From: JAMQPK01 sp963761975
GTDB taxonomy: Bacteria > Acidobacteriota > Vicinamibacteria > Vicinamibacterales > JAMQPK01
Assembly (NCBI GenBank): GCA_963761975.1
Contig: CAVXIR010000004.1
Span: 1,736,001 to 1,800,000 of the forward strand
Length of the DNA: 64,000 bases
Direction of reading: 5' to 3'
Below are positions 53,133 to 61,667 of this stretch, one piece after another (within the stretch, counting starts at the first letter, position 1; the number at the start of each line of letters is the position of its first letter). The position numbers and the translations under genes are program-made. The notes under the pieces are model-generated. The model was not told the DNA's origin. It worked only from the letters and a program-made list of their open reading frames with translations, and searched no databases.

Positions 53133-54185
53133 CTAGATCGAATCTGCTGGCACGCGGAGCCGCGGCAGGAGTCTCACCGCGTTGTCTCGCTCGACAGCGC
53201 GCAGGGCGTTGCCGTCGAAGATCCCAACCTCCGCCAGTGCCTTGGCGATCTCCAGACTGCTTCCTCCGGGCGGAAAGTCGGTCCCGAACAACACCTGCGA
53301 CGAGGTGACGAGCTGCAATAGAGACGCGAGTGCGCCACGGTTGGTGGCGCCTGCCGTGTCGTAGTAGAACTTCTTCGCCTCGTGGATGAACCCATCGGGC
53401 ATGCGATCCGCGGCGTTGCGCGAACCGCCGTCGATGCGTCCTGCCAGAAACGGTGCCGAGCCGCCCGCGTGCGACCAAATGAAGCGGATGTCGGGGAAAC
53501 GTGCGGCATCGCCGCTGAACGTCACACCGATGATCGCGCGGGTCGTGTCGGTTCCGTACTCGATGGTCCCCGGCGCCACCCCGTAGCTCAGGTTTCTGCA
53601 GCAGTTGGCGGCAGTCGGGTGGACGTGGACGATCGCCTTACGCCGGTTGAGCTCCTCCATCACTGCCCTGTAAGCGGAATTGCCCAGCCAGGTATCGCCG
53701 TAGCTGGTCAGCAGGGCGATGCCGTCGACCTTGAGTGTGTCGTAGGCGTACTCGATCTCTTTCAACGTGTCATCGACGTCGGGTAGTGGCATGGCCGCGA
53801 ACAAGCCGAACCGCGTCGGATGGTCCTGCACCAGTTTCGCGCCGTACTCGTTACACGCTCGGGCGAGACGGCGCGTGACCGCCGCGTCGCCGAACCACAA
53901 GCCCGGATTAGTGATGGACACCACCGCTGCGGCGACGCCGCCTCGGTCCATATCTTCAATCGACTTCGCGGGCGTCCAATTGCTGTTCGCGGGTTGGAGC
54001 AGCGGCCGGCCCTTGACCTCCGCGATCCATGCCGGTGGCGCGAAATGGTGATGGATGTCGATTCGCTGCGGCTTGGCGGTCGCGGATGACTGGGCAAACG
54101 CTGCCAACCATTCGCTGGCGACGGCCCCGAGCCCCAGCGACGCAATTGACGTGGTCAAGAAGCTTCGTCTATTAAAATTGATCAT
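53133..54185 (-). CDS. Tat-exported amidohydrolase-2 family protein (ACMSD-like)
   Basis: The 350-residue protein has a Tat leader (FNRRSFLTTSIASLGLGAVA) followed by the family metal motif IDIHHHFAPP and further histidines in IVHVHPTA and IWSHAGGSAP, and Asp in LFGTDFPPGG near the end. Members decarboxylate or hydrolyse aromatic or keto acids (ACMSD, resorcylate decarboxylase types). The substrate is unknown. Its start overlaps the stop of the DUF255 gene (ATGA), so they are translationally coupled. Confidence 0.85.
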   Translation of the reverse strand: MINFNRRSFLTTSIASLGLGAVASEWLAAFAQSSATAKPQRIDIHHHFAPPAWIAEVKGRPLLQPANSNWTPAKSIEDMDRGGVAAAVVSITNPGLWFGDAAVTRRLARACNEYGAKLVQDHPTRFGLFAAMPLPDVDDTLKEIEYAYDTLKVDGIALLTSYGDTWLGNSAYRAVMEELNRRKAIVHVHPTAANCCRNLSYGVAPGTIEYGTDTTRAIIGVTFSGDAARFPDIRFIWSHAGGSAPFLAGRIDGGSRNAADRMPDGFIHEAKKFYYDTAGATNRGALASLLQLVTSSQVLFGTDFPPGGSSLEIAKALAEVGIFDGNALRAVERDNAVRLLPRLRVPADSI

Positions 54186-55679
54186 GAATCACCGAGGTGC
54201 CAATCCACTGCGGACAACTCCAATCCCGATGGCGGGCGCCGCTGCAAGACTTCCCGAACCGCCAGCGCATATGGAGTCCCGAACAGATCCCGTTCTGCGT
54301 ACTCACCGGCCAGCGATCGCAGAATGGCGTGCGCGCGATCCTGATGCGCACGATCACCCGTGAGCACGGCGAGCCGATCGAACGCGCAGGCCGCATGGCA
54401 GTTGAGCTCGAACGGCAGCAGCGGATCGTCTGACTCCACCCGATCGCGAAACTGCCCGAATCGATCGTCCCACATGGTTCGCACCGCAAATTGCAACACT
54501 TCCGCCGCCAGCATCGAATACGGCAGCTGCCCTGTCGCCGCATGCGCCCAAATCAACGCGGAGGCGACGTGAATCTGGTCGGTCAGCAGGCCCCGCACCG
54601 CCCCGCTTTCGCCGGGCGAGACATGGCCTACACCATCGCCGGGTTTGTACCCGGGAACCACGACAGCTTCGAGGGCTTTCAACGCCACATCCCGGAGCCA
54701 CACATCGTCGAAGAGTGCGGCCGCGCGAAGGAGCGCGCCCACCATCATCGCGTTGCGATCGACATACATCATCTTGTCAATCATTCGAGACGAGCTCGCG
54801 TTGAAAAATCCTCCCTCGTTTTGATCGGTCATCACGGTCCGGATCCAGCGCGCGATGTCGCCGGCGCGCTCGCGATATCGTTCTGCGCGCAGCTCGAGCG
54901 CGGCTTCGACATAAACGTGAAGTAGGGCCGCGTTGTCTTCGAGCGTCTTCTCCGTTCCGGGGTAGCTCCAGTCGGCGCTATCCGCGTAGCGGAAAAATCC
55001 TCCGGATGATGAATCCCAGAGGGCAGACATACGATCGAGCGTGAGCTCGACGATGCCTCTGAGCTCGGTATCGCCGTCTCCAGCCAGCGACAAGGCGAAG
55101 AGCAGCGCATAGGGATGTGGAAGCTTCGCAGCAGAACCGAAGCCGCCGTGAAGCGGATCGTACCGCTCGATGAGAAGGGAACGGAAATAGTCGATGGGAT
55201 CACGGTCTGGCTGAAGGCGGACACCACGTACTGCCGACGCGCCACCCACCAGTGACGCGTGACCTATTGTCGAAGCGCGGCGTGCTGACGAAGCGCGGGC
55301 GGCGAGCTCGTCGGCGCGATCGCGGTACGCGTCAGCGACGTGGCCAAGCGTCGCGATCATGCTCGACCGATCGAAATAGGTGCCGCCACTCAAAACATCC
55401 GCGCCGCTTGTCAGGAAGACGGTCGTCGGCCAGCCGCCGAGGTTGTACCGATCGTTCAGATCGGGACGCCGATCGGCATCGACGCGCACAGGCACGAATC
55501 GCGCTTCAACGAGACCGACGACATCGGGGTGCGCGAACGTCGGTACGATCCATAGCCGCGCACTCGTCCGACCAGGCCGTCACGATCGACAACAACACTG
55601 GCCGGTGCTTCTCAGCCGCCTGTCTGAACGCGAGCGGCGCCCATTCGTGCCATACGATGTGTCCCGACATGACGTTCAT
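54182..55679 (-). pseudogene. DUF255/YyaL-type thioredoxin-like protein, frame break near 55545
   Basis: The N-terminal piece (from ATG 55679: HIVWHEWAPLAFRQAAEKHR, SDECAAMDRT) and the main piece (TFAHPDVVGLVEARFVPVRV, RRPDLNDRYNLGGWPTTVF, then an (alpha/alpha)6-like domain to residue ~500) lie in different frames. They join smoothly if one base shift at 55535-55550 is allowed. The family combines a thioredoxin-like and a glycosidase-like domain and its role is unclear. The normal CxxC site (as in ACHWCHVM) reads SDEC here, so the first cysteine is lost. The gene is shorter than typical homologues and overlaps the amidohydrolase start. Confidence 0.7.
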
Positions 55680-55738
55680 CGTTTTGCCGCCGCCGTTCAC
55701 CGTTCACACTTTTGCGCAGATCGTCGCTCAACGGCCAG

Positions 55739-55772
55739 TTACCGGCAAACCTCTGCGTCATTATAATGACGC
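55739..55772. promoter_or_regulatory. Perfect 18-bp palindrome containing a TATAAT box in a divergent promoter
   Basis: GCGTCATTATAATGACGC (55755-55772) is perfectly self-complementary and holds TATAAT on both strands (plus strand 55762-55767). TTACCG at 55739-55744 is a fair -35 at 17 bp for the plus strand. The GTG of the DUF4149 gene follows immediately (55773), which would give a leaderless transcript. A dimeric repressor could bind this palindrome. Confidence 0.55.
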
Positions 55773-56123
55773 GTGGTCGCGCTGCGGTACGTGTATGTAT
55801 TGGCACTGTCTATCTGGTTCGGCGGGATCATCATGATCGGGGCGATCGTCTCGCCCGTAACAGACACGTCGCTGCGGCGTTTTTTTCTCACTTCGTATAT
55901 CTCCGGTGCGCTCGTGCTGGCGACCTTGTTCGGCATGGCGCTGCTTGGACCGCGCCCATCAGGGTTCTTTGCCCGCGTCACTGTGGCGCTCGGCATGTTC
56001 GCAATCACACTCTACGCAGGGCTCCAGCTTCGAGCCCTTTCCATCAATCTCCTCGGCCTGACGGCGGTTGGCGGGCTGGCCCTTCTCTTCTGGGAAGCAC
56101 GCGACGGCACGCGAGCGGCATGA
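55773..56123 (+). CDS. DUF4149-type small membrane protein
   Basis: The 116-residue protein has four hydrophobic segments, starting VALRYVYVLALSIWFGGIIM, with GAIVSPVT and later ITLYAGLQLRALSIN, a pattern of DUF4149/CopD-like membrane proteins. Function unknown. The start GTG lies 5 bp after a TATAAT box. The stop overlaps the isocitrate dehydrogenase start (ATGA), making it the first gene of a tightly packed four-gene run. Confidence 0.7.
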   Translation: MVALRYVYVLALSIWFGGIIMIGAIVSPVTDTSLRRFFLTSYISGALVLATLFGMALLGPRPSGFFARVTVALGMFAITLYAGLQLRALSINLLGLTAVGGLALLFWEARDGTRAA

Positions 56124-57135
56124 GCACATCGCACACTGTCACGCTCATTCCCGGCGACGGCATCGGTCCGGAAGTCACCGCGGCGGTCGTCGCCATCATC
56201 GAGGCATCCGGCGTCGAGATCACGTGGGAGCGTCTCGACGCCGGCGTGCGGGCGGTCGAATCGCACGGCACGCCGCTCCCCGAGGAGCTGATCGGCTCGA
56301 TTCGGCGAAACAAGGTCGCGCTGAAAGGTCCGGTCACGACACCAGTCGGCGCGGGCTTTACGAGCGTCAACGTCGGCCTGCGCAAGGCGCTGGACCTGTA
56401 CGCAAACCTTCGACCCGTGTCGAACCTGCCGCACGTCCGGTCGCGGTTCGAACACGTCGATCTCGTCATCATGCGGGAAAACACCGAAGACCTGTACTCG
56501 GGTCTCGAGCACGAAGTCGTCCCCGGCGTGGTGGAGAGCCTCAAGATCATCACCGAGCGCGCCTCGACGCGCATCGCGCGGTTTGCGTTCGAGTACGCGA
56601 AACGGATGGGACGTAAGCGCGTCACGTCGATCCACAAGGCGAACATCATGAAGATGAGCGATGGCCTCTTCATTCGTTGTGCTCGCACGGTGGCTGCCGA
56701 ATATCCGGGGATCGGCTACGACGAACAAATCGTCGATGCCGCCTGCATGAACCTCGTGATGAAGCCTGAGACGTTCGACGTGCTGCTCCTTCCGAACCTG
56801 TACGGCGACATCGTCTCGGATTTGTGCGCGGGACTCGTCGGCGGTCTGGGCACCGTTGGCGCGGCCAACCTCGGCGAGAAGCATCGGAGTGTTCGAAGCT
56901 GTGCACGGCAGCGCGCCCGATATCGCAGGCAGGAACATCGCCAACCCCACGGCCCTTCTGCGCTCGGCGCTGCTGATGCTCGACCACATCGGTGAATCGG
57001 CAGCAGCCAGGCGCATCGAAGCTGCGCTGTTCGCCGTGCTGGCACACACCCGAGCGAACTACACGGGATCTTGGCGGGAAAGCGTCAACCACCGAGTTCG
57101 CGCATGCTATAGTGCAGGCACTTCATGATTCCTGA
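56120..57135 (+). pseudogene. NAD-dependent isocitrate dehydrogenase, two frame breaks (near 56880 and 57058)
   Basis: The product begins TVTLIPGDGIGPEV and has MRENTEDLYSGLEHEVVPG, SIHKANIMKMSDG and LLLPNLYGDIVSDLCAG, which mark the NAD-type isocitrate dehydrogenase group within the IDH/IPMDH family (metal-binding Asp in YGDIVSD). After GAANLGEK the frame shifts to VFEAVHGSAPDIAGRNIANP, and again near 57058 to TRDLGGKASTTEFAHAIVQA, ending at 57135. With both shifts corrected the protein has normal length and ends. The enzyme would convert isocitrate to 2-oxoglutarate. Overlap with both neighbours is intact, so the breaks look recent or artefactual. Confidence 0.8.
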
Positions 57136-58246
57136 CGATCTCGCCCAGGCTGTCCTCGCTCGCGAGGACGTGGTGCGATATCTCCGCAGCGCGCACGGGG
57201 GTTCTGACGGGCGCGAACGGGTCTTCGCCTACCTCGAAGAGCTCAAAACGACGCAGCGATATCCGTTCTATCGCGCGCTCAAGCACCCGCTGTACCCGAT
57301 TCTTCGGAAAATCGAGCGGCGCGTCGAGCATCTCGAGATCGTCGAGACCGCCACACGCGCCGGCCGGGTCATTTACGCGTCGAATCACAGGAGCCACACC
57401 GATTATCTCGTCGAGCCGCTCGTCCTGGACGACAACGGGGTGAGGCCGCCGATCATCGCCGCCGGCATCAACCTGTTCGGCGGTCCGCTCGGGCTGATCC
57501 ACAAGCACGTCACGGGCGCGATTCCGATTCGGCGCAACACCAAAGATCCTGCCTACCTCATCACACTCAAGGCCTATGTGGCCGAGCTGCTGCGCACGCA
57601 GGACCTTCTGTTTTATCCGGAAGGCGGCCGCAGCTACAGCGGCGAGCTGAAGCGCCCGAAAACGGGATTGCTGCATGCGGCGCTCCTGTCGGGAACGCCG
57701 GGGCTGACGATCGTGCCGACGGCGATCGCCTACGACCTGGTGCTCGAGGATCACATTCTGGCCAGGCAGCGAGTGAAACGGAGCCAGCGGACGTTCGCGC
57801 GCGAGCTCGCCGAAATGGTGCGATATGCAGTCGGATATCGCTCCCGCGCGTTTGTCACGTTCGGCCGGCCGATTCCGCTCGACGGCTGGGATCCCGAATC
57901 GCGGCGCGACGTGTTGGAGCTCGCGAAGCTGACGCGCGACGCGATTGGCAAGCGGGTGAAAGTCTTGCCGACCTCCGTGGTGGCCACGGCGATGCGGCCG
58001 TCAATCAGCAAGCGCGATCTCGAATCCCGCGCAGAAGCGGTGATTGAAACGTTACGGGCGGTCGGGGCGAATCTGGGTGTCTCGAGCGGACGGCAGGCCG
58101 TCGAGGAAGCGGCGGAACCGCTCGAGGCACGCGGCATCGTGGTGTTCGATCGCGGCCGCTTCCGCGTCCGCGACCGCAACGTGCTCAGATATTACGCCCG
58201 CAGCATCGAACACCTGCTCACCTCCGGGTCCAGCCGCACGCACTGA
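57125..58246 (+). CDS. Glycerol-3-phosphate acyltransferase-like (PlsB-type) protein
   Basis: The 373-residue protein has the acyltransferase motif NHRSHTDY (H-x4-D), then YPEGGRSYSGELKRPKTGLL and VPTAIAYD, as in PlsB/DHAPAT-like enzymes that acylate glycerol-3-phosphate in phospholipid synthesis. It lacks the long N-terminal domain of E. coli PlsB. The start ATG overlaps the dehydrogenase end by 11 bp and the stop overlaps the proline dehydrogenase start by one base. The frame is uninterrupted, in contrast to its neighbours. Confidence 0.75.
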   Translation: MIPDDLAQAVLAREDVVRYLRSAHGGSDGRERVFAYLEELKTTQRYPFYRALKHPLYPILRKIERRVEHLEIVETATRAGRVIYASNHRSHTDYLVEPLVLDDNGVRPPIIAAGINLFGGPLGLIHKHVTGAIPIRRNTKDPAYLITLKAYVAELLRTQDLLFYPEGGRSYSGELKRPKTGLLHAALLSGTPGLTIVPTAIAYDLVLEDHILARQRVKRSQRTFARELAEMVRYAVGYRSRAFVTFGRPIPLDGWDPESRRDVLELAKLTRDAIGKRVKVLPTSVVATAMRPSISKRDLESRAEAVIETLRAVGANLGVSSGRQAVEEAAEPLEARGIVVFDRGRFRVRDRNVLRYYARSIEHLLTSGSSRTH

Positions 58247-59183
58247 TGCTCGATGCCGCGTCCAAGGCCTTTTTCCAGACGCTCTCCTACAGCCGAACAC
58301 TGAAAAAGCTGGCGTCGCGGTACGGTATCGCGGGCCCTCACGCCTTCGCGCGGCGCTTCATCGCCGGAGAGACGGTCGATGATGCCATCGCCGCGGTTCG
58401 CACCATTGAGGCGCGGGGACTGCACAGCACCTGGACTATCTCGGCGAGAGCGTCACGTCGCTGGCAGCCGCCGAAACCGCCACGCGCGAATATCTGAGCC
58501 TCATCGAGGCCGTGGATCGGGCCGGCGTAGAGCGGAACCTGTCGCTCAAGCTGACGCAGCTGGGCCTCGACGTTGATCGCGCGATCTGCGTCGACAACCT
58601 GCGGAGGATTCTGACCGCGGCCGGCCGATGCGGGTTTTTCGTGAGGATCGACATGGAGAGCTCCGTCCACACGGATCCGACGCTGGCCATCTTCGAGACC
58701 GTCTGGAAACTCGGGCAGCAACAATGTCGGGGTCGTCCTGCAGATCGTGCCTGTACCGCACCGAGCAGGATTTCGAGCGGATGAACGCGCTGGGCGCGCG
58801 GATCAGGCTCGTGAAGGGCGCGTACCGCGAGCCCAGGACGGTCGCCTATCAGCTCAAGTCAGATGTCGACGCGGCATACATGCGGCTCGCGAGGCGGCTG
58901 CTGACAGAAGGCACGTACCCCGCCATCGCGACACACGACGAGGACATCCTGAATCAGGTGAAACGTTTCGCTGCGGATCGACCGAATCGGATCGGAGGCC
59001 TACGAATTCCAGATGCTTTACGGCATTCGACGCGATCTTCAGAAGAAGCTGCGTGATGACGGCTATCGCATGAGGGTATATGTGCCGTTCGGCAGGGAGT
59101 GGTTTCCGTACTTCATGCGACGCCTCGGTGAACGTCCCGCGAACGTCGGTTTCGTCCTCCGTGCGCTCTTAAGCGAACGGTAG
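58246..59183 (+). pseudogene. Proline dehydrogenase, broken by about four frame shifts
   Basis: Segments in successive frames give a full monofunctional proline dehydrogenase: KAFFQTLSYSRTLKKLASRY; after ~58432 LDYLGESVTSLAAAETATRE and NLSLKLTQLGLDVD; around 58725-58750 NVGVVLQ then CLYRTEQDFERM; RIRLVKGAYREP; after ~58985 SEAYEFQMLYGIRRDLQKK; and YVPFGREWFPYFMRRLGERP to the stop at 59183. FAD-binding and substrate residues (LDYLGE, KGAY, RR near the end) survive. It oxidises proline to pyrroline-5-carboxylate. Four breaks in 940 bp imply either dead gene or locally poor sequence. Confidence 0.8.
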
Positions 59184-59778
59184 TCTCAACGCAAAGGCGC
59201 CAAGCGCGCGAAGCATTCTCTTGACATGACAATCTCTGCGTCTTCGCGTCTTTGCGTTGAGACATGAAATCAGCGACTGCGTGTCCGCCGTAGGTCCGTA
59301 AATGTTCGGAATGCGGCACGTCGAGCAGCCGCAGATAAACGCTCAGCTGTCCGCGATGGTGCACCGCGTGGTTCAACACAAACGAGCGGAAGATGGCGAC
59401 GCGCGGCATGCTGTACAGGGTCTTGCCGCCGCTCTTCAGCGTCCACTGCACCATGAACTCGCCGTCCGAGGTGCGCGCGACGAGCGCGCGGGCAGTTCCC
59501 ACGTTGACGTCATAGGCCCGCAGCAACTGTAACGACGAGACGAAGGGTGGGCTCACGATGCGCTGGCCATCGGGCGGATTCGTATCGAAATCCTTGCGCT
59601 CGAGCGTCACCGACGCCCACACGGGAATGTTCGCGATGTGCATCGCCAGCTGTCCGAGCGACATCGACTTGTCGTGCGGCTTCCAGCTGGCAATGGCCTC
59701 TGGCACACGCTCGAGCAGGGTGCGTGTGGTCGCCGTCTCGTGGTCAAATTCCGGGAGAATCGACTCTGCGATAGGCAT
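59169..59778 (-). pseudogene. DinB-family protein, C-terminal frame break near 59325
   Basis: The four-helix DinB pattern is clear: ESILPEFDHETATTRTLLER, the metal histidine segment LGQLAMHIAN and NHAVHHRGQLSVYLRLL. DinB proteins are often bacillithiol or metal-dependent thiol transferases of unknown substrate. After LDVP the open frame reads HSEHLRTYGG, while the next frame gives the family's usual end IPNIYGPTADT, so a one-base shift near 59325 is likely. The corrected frame ends at 59169. The start at 59778 is preferred; an uncorrected frame would end at 59113. Confidence 0.75.
59184..59268. repeat. Long imperfect inverted repeat in a convergent spacer
   Basis: TCTCAACGCAAAGGCGCC on the left is mirrored by GCGTCTTTGCGTTGAGA on the right, with CGCGAAG and CTTCGCG inside. 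The element lies over the 3' ends of the proline dehydrogenase and DinB genes and may act as a two-way terminator. It is translated as the aberrant tail of the DinB frame. Confidence 0.65.
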
Positions 59779-59807
59779 CACTCTACATTCAGGCATTGCC
59801 ACATTCT

Positions 59808-59894
59808 CAATTGGCAATCGTCGATTGATTGTCGATTGGCCATCCTTGGCAATGGTCAATCAATATGGCAATTGTCAATTGAAAATGTGGCAAT
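59808..59894. repeat. Large cruciform-like palindrome
   Basis: Outer arms TTGCCACATTCTCAATTG (59808-59825) and CAATTGAAAATGTGGCAA (59877-59894) match at 17 of 18 positions; inside are more copies of TTGGCAAT, GATTGTCGATTG and their near-complements. The element lies in front of the DinB gene and behind the cupin gene. Confidence 0.75.
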
Positions 59895-59908
59895 TCGAGA
59901 TTCCACCT

Positions 59909-60271
59909 TCAGCTATCCCGATGGACTGTTTCCAGCGAAAACGCAGGCAAACATATCGCAACATACTCCGCGCCTTCGGGGCCCGGCGAGCTGTAACGGA
60001 CCCACTCGCCCGGATGCGTGACCACCGCCTGGCCGGCGTGCACATCGGCGACGCCTTGCGCGTGCTCGACCCGAACCATCCCTCGAAGCACGACGGTGAT
60101 CTCCTCGAACTCTGGCCGTTGGCCGGGCTCCGTCCAACCGGACGGTGACTGCATCCGTGCGACGCTGACGTGTGCGTGACCCGAATTGACGCGCCCGGCG
60201 TACTCTTCGATGCGCTTGGGCGGATGACCTGCAGCTTGAATCACAGACGGTGCGGGGATAACGGTCGGCAT
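59909..60271 (-). CDS. Cupin-domain protein
   Basis: The 120-residue protein has a single cupin barrel with HAHVSVARMQ, EEITVVLRGMVRVEHAQG and HPGEWVRYSSPGPEGAEYVA; histidines and glutamate of cupin motif 1 are partly present. Single-domain cupins may bind metal and small acids or sense ligands. There is no signal peptide. The gene starts within 60 bp of the methylglyoxal synthase gene on the other strand, with a GATCTAGA-type array between them. Confidence 0.8.
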   Translation of the reverse strand: MPTVIPAPSVIQAAGHPPKRIEEYAGRVNSGHAHVSVARMQSPSGWTEPGQRPEFEEITVVLRGMVRVEHAQGVADVHAGQAVVTHPGEWVRYSSPGPEGAEYVAICLPAFSLETVHRDS

Positions 60272-60326
60272 AGATCTGGAATCTGGAATTCTAGATCTAA
60301 TTTAGTTCTAGATTTATTTCAGATTC
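60272..60326. repeat. AGATCTGGAATCTAGA word array
   Basis: The divergent spacer between cupin and methylglyoxal synthase holds AGATCTGG, AATCTGG, AATTCTAGATCTAA, TTTAGTTCTAGA and ATTTCAGA words, related to the arrays at 300-466 and 60786-60859. Confidence 0.6.
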
Positions 60327-60334
60327 ATCATCCC

Positions 60335-60778
60335 ATGCCTTTCCGATCGATCACCACCGCGCGGCGCAAGCGGATCGCGCTGATCGCCCACGACAACCTC
60401 AAGGCCGACATCCTCGAATGGGCCACCTACAACCGCGGCACGCTCGGCCGTCACGATCTGTTTGCAACGGGAACGACCGGCGGCATGATCGCCGCCGAGC
60501 TGGGTCTGACGGTGCATCGCTTTCGCAGCGGTCCGCTGGGCGGCGATCAGCAGGTCGGTGCCGGCGTGGCCGAGGGCCGGATCGACTTCATCATCTTTTT
60601 CTGGGATCCGCTCGCTCCCCATCCGCACGATGTCGACGTCAAGGCGCTTCTCCGCCTCGCGGTCGTCTACAACGTGCCGATTGCGTGCAATCGCGCAACG
60701 GCCGATTTTCTCCTGTCCAGCCCTCTCATGGAGGAAGAGTACGAACGCCGCCTGCCGGATTTGGATGGACTCATCTGA
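60335..60778 (+). CDS. mgsA: Methylglyoxal synthase
   Basis: The 147-residue protein has the full signature: RIALIAHDNLKADILEWA, the phosphate-binding TGTTGGMI, SGPLGGDQQVG, FFWDPLAPHPHDVDVKALLR with the catalytic Asp, and VVYNVPIACNRATADFLL. It converts dihydroxyacetone phosphate to methylglyoxal and phosphate, a bypass of lower glycolysis during phosphate starvation or sugar overload. Length matches the family. ATG 60335 was chosen at the conserved start. It is flanked on both sides by GATC-rich arrays. Confidence 0.95.
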   Translation: MPFRSITTARRKRIALIAHDNLKADILEWATYNRGTLGRHDLFATGTTGGMIAAELGLTVHRFRSGPLGGDQQVGAGVAEGRIDFIIFFWDPLAPHPHDVDVKALLRLAVVYNVPIACNRATADFLLSSPLMEEEYERRLPDLDGLI

Positions 60779-60785
60779 CAACCCA

Positions 60786-60859
60786 ATAGATCTCTAGATC
60801 TACGGATCTAAGATCTTCAGATCTCCAGATCTCTCGATCTCTAGATCTCTAGATCTCTG
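60786..60859. repeat. GATCTCTA word array
   Basis: Nine GATC sites in about 75 bp, as repeats of AGATCTCT and CGATCTCT with one AAGATCTTC. It lies between the converging ends of mgsA and the Yip1-like gene and could act as terminator or methylation-dense site. Confidence 0.8.
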
Positions 60860-60865
60860 AGCCTT

Positions 60866-61591
60866 CTACATCGTCCGGATCGCTTGGAGGATCAGCGGCA
60901 GGCCGCCGACGAGCCACACGACGGCGGCGGCAATCGCCGCGCGACGGAGAGGAATGCGGCCGGTTACCGAGAGACCGATCGCGACGAGCACCGTAATCCA
61001 CAACGTGAACAGATCCAGCCTGCCCACAACGGCAATCAGCAGCGGCGAGGCCGTGTCAGGGTCGAGGAAGCGGCCGGGACCGAACGTGATGCGAAAGCGG
61101 CCGTCGAACTGGGTCGGATCGAGGACGAGCGCCTGCAGGCCGTTGATAACCCCCTCGAGCACGCGCGGCGTAAAGGCATATGCCGCCACGACCAGCGCTG
61201 TGTGGAGCGACTCTTTCGCGTCCACCAACTTGCCAGCCATCCACGTGGCCAAGCCGACGCAAAACATGCCGATCGGCAGGAAAACAAACACGCCGAGCTG
61301 ACCGACGCGCGACGCGAACCCGCGCATGTTTTCGATCACTTCGGGTGAAATTTTCGGATTGTCGCGCATCGCGGCGGCCATTTGACGATCGAACTCCGCG
61401 TCAAACAGCGGCTGCAGAGCTCCGCTGTTGAGATAGAAAGTCGCGCCGGTCAGCACCGTCACGACCAGCAGCGGGATGAAGACACTGCCGTGCTCGCGCC
61501 GGAGGAACACGGCGGACGGCGCGTAGAAAATGTCGATGAAATCTTCCCAGATTGACGCGTGCGCGGTTTCGGCGGGAGTTACTGTGGCCAT
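60866..61591 (-). CDS. Yip1-family membrane protein
   Basis: The 241-residue protein has five to six membrane segments (IPLLVVTVLTGATFYLN, VFVFLPIGMFCVGLATWM, LFTLWITVLVAIGLSV, AAIAAAVVWLVGGLPLILQ) and the amphipathic N-terminal segment FIDIFYAPSAVFLRRE common in bacterial Yip1-domain proteins. Function unknown; possibly membrane organisation. ATG 61591 begins the conserved part. Confidence 0.75.
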   Translation of the reverse strand: MATVTPAETAHASIWEDFIDIFYAPSAVFLRREHGSVFIPLLVVTVLTGATFYLNSGALQPLFDAEFDRQMAAAMRDNPKISPEVIENMRGFASRVGQLGVFVFLPIGMFCVGLATWMAGKLVDAKESLHTALVVAAYAFTPRVLEGVINGLQALVLDPTQFDGRFRITFGPGRFLDPDTASPLLIAVVGRLDLFTLWITVLVAIGLSVTGRIPLRRAAIAAAVVWLVGGLPLILQAIRTM

Positions 61592-61603
61592 GTGTGCCTT
61601 CTC

Positions 61604-61667
61604 TAGCCGGTAGCCGGTAGCTGGTAGCTCGTAGCCGATCAGCTGGTCGCCGGTCGCTGATAGCTTA
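61604..61667. repeat. GGTAGCC/GCTGGTAGC word array
   Basis: The spacer after the metal-dependent hydrolase-like gene repeats AGCCGGTAGC, CTGGTAGC and GGTCGCCGGTCGC words, partly self-complementary, and supplies the stop codon of that gene (61665-61667). Confidence 0.65.

Noticed and set aside
55712..56995. Single long protein of 427 residues joining the DUF4149 region and isocitrate dehydrogenase
   Set aside because: The first part is an out-of-frame reading of the DUF4149 gene; the dehydrogenase starts at 56120 with an ATGA overlap.
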